Below, in pieces: positions 61,016-64,000 of a stretch of 64,000 nucleotides of DNA. The notes beneath the pieces were generated by a model that saw only the letters and a list, made by a program, of their open reading frames with translations, was not told where the DNA came from and searched no databases. This DNA is from Globisporangium splendens (Eukaryota > Oomycota > Peronosporomycetes > Pythiales > Pythiaceae): NCBI GenBank assembly GCA_006386115.1, contig VFIW01000004.1, forward strand, positions 744,001-808,000, written 5' to 3'. The position numbers and the translations under genes are program-made. Positions within the stretch are counted from its first letter, which is position 1. Each line of letters opens with the position of its first letter.

Positions 61016-64000
61016 CAACTTAGCATTGACTGGATGAATAGGAAGATCTCCGTTGGCAAGTCACGCGATGTTGACTTGTGCTGCACAACAACGGAAGAAG
61101 TGGTATGGGTGTACACATCTGTGGAAGAGATCCCAGATGGCCCTTGTGATGTTGCGGTGTGCGATGGTCCCCCATATTCACAAGTGGTACCCATTTTGAA
61201 GACGACGAACGGAGGTGGAGCAGTCAGGCGCCAGAAAAAGACTGTCTCCTTTGCCATCGACGACGAGAAGGTTCGCGATGGCGTTGACAAGGGTGAATGG
61301 AAGTGGAACAAACACCCTTCCCAAGACAAGAAGAAGACCAGCAAGAGAAGTGTTTCGTCAAGAGTTCTTCGTTCCCCTGATCAAGGTACAAGTGGTGATG
61401 ACGAAGGGAGTGTCGAAGCACAAGACATTCCAAGCGAGTTTGCGAATATCGCGGTCTACAGTGAAGAAGGTGACGTGGATGTAATCCGTCACGTGAAGAT
61501 TGAAAATCCTCCAAGTTCAGTCGAAGAATTGATTTCCTTGCCATCGATGAGCAAGAAGACACTGGAGCGCAGCCTAGCGAGAGGCGATATTGCGCAGGTG
61601 TGTGTGATCGTCGAAATGGTCGACGAAGGCTTCGTCAACACAGCATCGAGTGCGGATGCAGATGTGTTGGACGAAAAGACACGGAAGGAAAGGTTCGAGG
61701 AGCAGTCGTGGGACTCCCTCGAGAAGAACCCCGTGTATGCGCTTGCCAGGGAATATGAAGACATTTTTCCTGACAAGGTGCCGGACGAATTGCCATTCGA
61801 CAGAGGCATTCGTCATGAGATTGATGTACTTCCTGGCACGAAATACTGCATCACAAGACAGTGGCCGTTGCCAAAGGAACAAGTCGAGGCAATCGACGAG
61901 TTCTTTGCACAACGTGCTAAGGCTGGTCATGTGCGGGAGAGCAAGTCTCCGTATTGCAGCCCCACTTTCTGTGTGAAGAAGGCAACTGGAGGTTGGCGCA
62001 TTGTTCACGCTTTCAACAAGCTGAACGACGCGACAATTCCAGCCCAGACTCCGGTTCCACGCAAGGACATGATCCTTGATGGAATGGTTGGCAGCACCGT
62101 CTTTAGTGCTGTCGATCTGAAAGATGGGTTCTATCAGATTCGAATGCGCGAAGACGATGTTCCACTAACCGCAGTGAGTACCCCGAGTGGTATGCTGTGG
62201 AAATGGTTAGTGATGCCACAGGGACTGAAGAATGCTCCTGCGACCTTCAATCGAATGGTCACGAACGTTCTTCGTCCTCTGCGAACATTTGCACCAAGTT
62301 ACTTTGACGATATTTTCGTTCATAGTAAGACCACGAATGGGAAGTCTGATGTCGATGTTCGTCTCGATCATCTTCGTCAAGTTTTCCAGGTCATGCGTGA
62401 GAACAAGCTCTACGCAAACTTGAAGAAGTGCATGTTCTTCGCCCCCGAGATCCCTGTTCTCGGTTGTTTTGTGGGCAAGAGCGGTGTTCGAGTCGATCCG
62501 GAGAAGGTCAAAGCTATTGACGATTGGCCAGTGCCAAAGAACGTCAAACAGCTACGACAATGGTTGGGTCTAGCCAACTACTTTCACAAGTACACGCGCA
62601 ATTATGCAGCGTTGGTGCAACCCCTCACGCAGCTCTTGAAGAAATACATTGAGTGGAAGTGGTCGAAAGACCATGAGACGGCGTTCGAAGAAATCAAGAG
62701 GAGTCTTCGAGAAGCTCCTGTGTTGGCTCTACCAAACCACGACAAGCCGTTCCACGTCGTCTGCGATGCGAGCGACTATGCCATCGGTTGCGCATTGATG
62801 CAACACGATGATGAGGGTCATGAGCGAGTTGTGTCGTATCAGTCGCGACAACTCCGACCCGCAGAACGGAACTACCCAGTTCACGACAAGGAACTTCTGG
62901 CGATGAAGTATTCTTTGGTCAAGTTCCGTGTGTATCTGCTTGGCGAGGAGCGCTTTGCTATCTACACTGATCATGCATCTCTGCGTACGGCAGTGAAGAC
63001 TCCTCATTTGTCGCAAAGAATGGCGAGATGGTTCTCCTTCTTTGCAGAGTACAACTTTGTTGTACACTACAAGCCAGGCAAGACGAACATCTTAGCCGAT
63101 GCGCTGTCAAGACGTCCGGATTACGATCCGAAGACCAAGAGTGAAGACACGGACGGAGCGTGTCGACTCTGTGAAGATGTTCAAGCGATCGCGGTACAAG
63201 CAACGACTACAGTGCGAGAAGAGATTGTCGAAGGGTACAAGTCTGACGAAACATATCAGGACTTGCTGAAGCACTTCAAGGACCCTTCCGACAAAGCACT
63301 GCAAGGTCTTCCGTCACGCACAAGATCGCGAGTTCACCGCTTTCGAGCACACAACGGGTTGTTGTACTATGCGGTCGAACAAGGGGATACAGCAAGGATT
63401 GTTGTTCCCAACGACGAAGGTCTGCGTCATCGACTCTTGTATGAGTACCATGACAGTCCTTCGGGTGGCCATCTCGGACGTGAGAAAACGTTTCTCAGTC
63501 TTTCCCGGGATTACTACTGGCCACACATGTACAAGTGGGTGCGCAAGTATGTGAGGACTTGCGAGATCTGCCAACGAGTGAAACCCTCTGGTTCCACGCA
63601 GGCACCACTTCGTTCATTGGCTGTCCCATCGGACAGTTGGAAGTCTGTGAGTATGGATTTCATATTCGGACTTCCAAGAGACACACATGGACGCAATGGC
63701 ATCCTTGTGTTTGTGGACCGATTCAGCAAGATGGTCCATCTTGCGCCTGTTTCGGACAAGATCTCTGCTGAGAAGACTGCCAAGGTCTTTGTAGACGTCG
63801 TATTCCGTCTACACGGACTACCAGTCGAGATCGTGTCTGACCGTGACACCCGTTTCACGTCCAAGTTCTGGCGTGCACTGTTCGGACTTCTGGACACCAA
63901 GTTGTCCATGTCAACAGCGGCACACCCTGAAACGGACGGTCAAACAGAGCGAGTGAATCGCGTCCTCGAAGACGTGTTGCGCAGCTACGCAACGTCTTTC
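61016..64000 (+). CDS. Gypsy element 2 RT, RNase H and integrase (open to window end)
   Basis: 995 codons without a stop; first ATG at 61034. RT: LKDGFYQIRM, MPQGLKNAPATF, YFDDIFVHS. RNase H complete: CDASDYAIG, DKELLAMKYS, TDHASL, ILADALSR. Integrase: His/Cys zinc finger (YHDSPSGGHLG ... CEICQ, about 63450-63570), then the D-D-E core with VSMDFIFGLP, EIVSDRDTRF and DGQTERVNR. The C-terminus, including any chromodomain, lies outside. If the TAA at 61013 is read through or bypassed, this element could be active. Confidence 0.9.

Larger units (their letters stand above)
58755..64000 (+). mobile_element. Ty3/gypsy element 2, runs past the window end
   Basis: LTR, PBS, gag, protease, RT, RNase H, integrase zinc finger and most of the catalytic core are present in order; the 3' end and second LTR lie outside. 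It is nearly identical to element 1 over gag and RT but inserted at a different site (left flanks differ). Confidence 0.9.

Noticed and set aside
1..64000. CRISPR arrays, tRNA and rRNA genes
   Set aside because: No spacer-repeat periodicity and no cloverleaf or rRNA sequence that I could recognise; a tRNAscan run would settle the tRNA question.

Overview
The window looks like repeat-rich nuclear DNA from an oomycete (Phytophthora/Pythium-like). This is inferred from the mix of content, not from any marker gene. The evidence is: short-intron and intronless genes; an oomycete-style initiator (TCATTYY followed by CAAA) 70-90 bp upstream of a secreted-protein family; APE-type LINEs whose C-terminal RNase H carries the DGG(A/S)RGNPGPGG signature known from oomycete and plant LINEs; and Ty3/gypsy elements. 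There are no operons, RNA genes or CRISPR arrays that I can recognise.

Layout. 46-996 is a four-exon serine hydrolase gene of the FSH/OVCA2 type on the minus strand. 1120-10405 is a nearly complete 9.3-kb LINE (LINE-A) with a 14-bp target-site duplication, inserted about 120 bp upstream of the hydrolase start. From 10.8 to 41 kb lies a heavily rearranged cluster holding eight of ten copies of a small secreted six-cysteine protein (144-148 aa, no recognised family). These sit in tandem, head-to-head and inverted arrangements with three interchangeable promoter types and several alternative 3' flanks. The cluster is interrupted by an 8.37-kb compound LINE-B insertion (21315-29685) with a single 18-bp target-site duplication, and by a 5'-truncated LINE-A tail (33837-35094). 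A 4.0-kb unit is tandemly duplicated (16606/20608), and a 3.2-kb near-identical inverted repeat (30000-33198 / 37625-40823) flanks the centre of the cluster.

40926-45846 is a Ty3/gypsy element with gag, protease and RT. Its polymerase is cut inside RNase H and joined exactly to the end of an inverted LTR. That LTR and the next 1.56 kb are an inverted copy of the LTR and left flank of a second gypsy element, which begins at 58755 and runs out of the window with an intact integrase reading frame. Between the inverted arms lie an intact quinone-oxidoreductase-like gene (48799-49800), the two most divergent secreted-protein copies (50635 and 55538) and a degenerate LINE-B fragment (52449-55347).

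The ordinary genes here are few: one hydrolase, one MDR oxidoreductase and the secreted family, plus a possible cysteine-rich secreted ORF present three times within the duplicated DNA. The main story is birth, shuffling and homogenisation of a secreted-protein family inside retrotransposon-laden DNA. Four type-A copies encode the same protein with only silent differences at the sites compared, while promoters and 3' flanks have been exchanged between copies.
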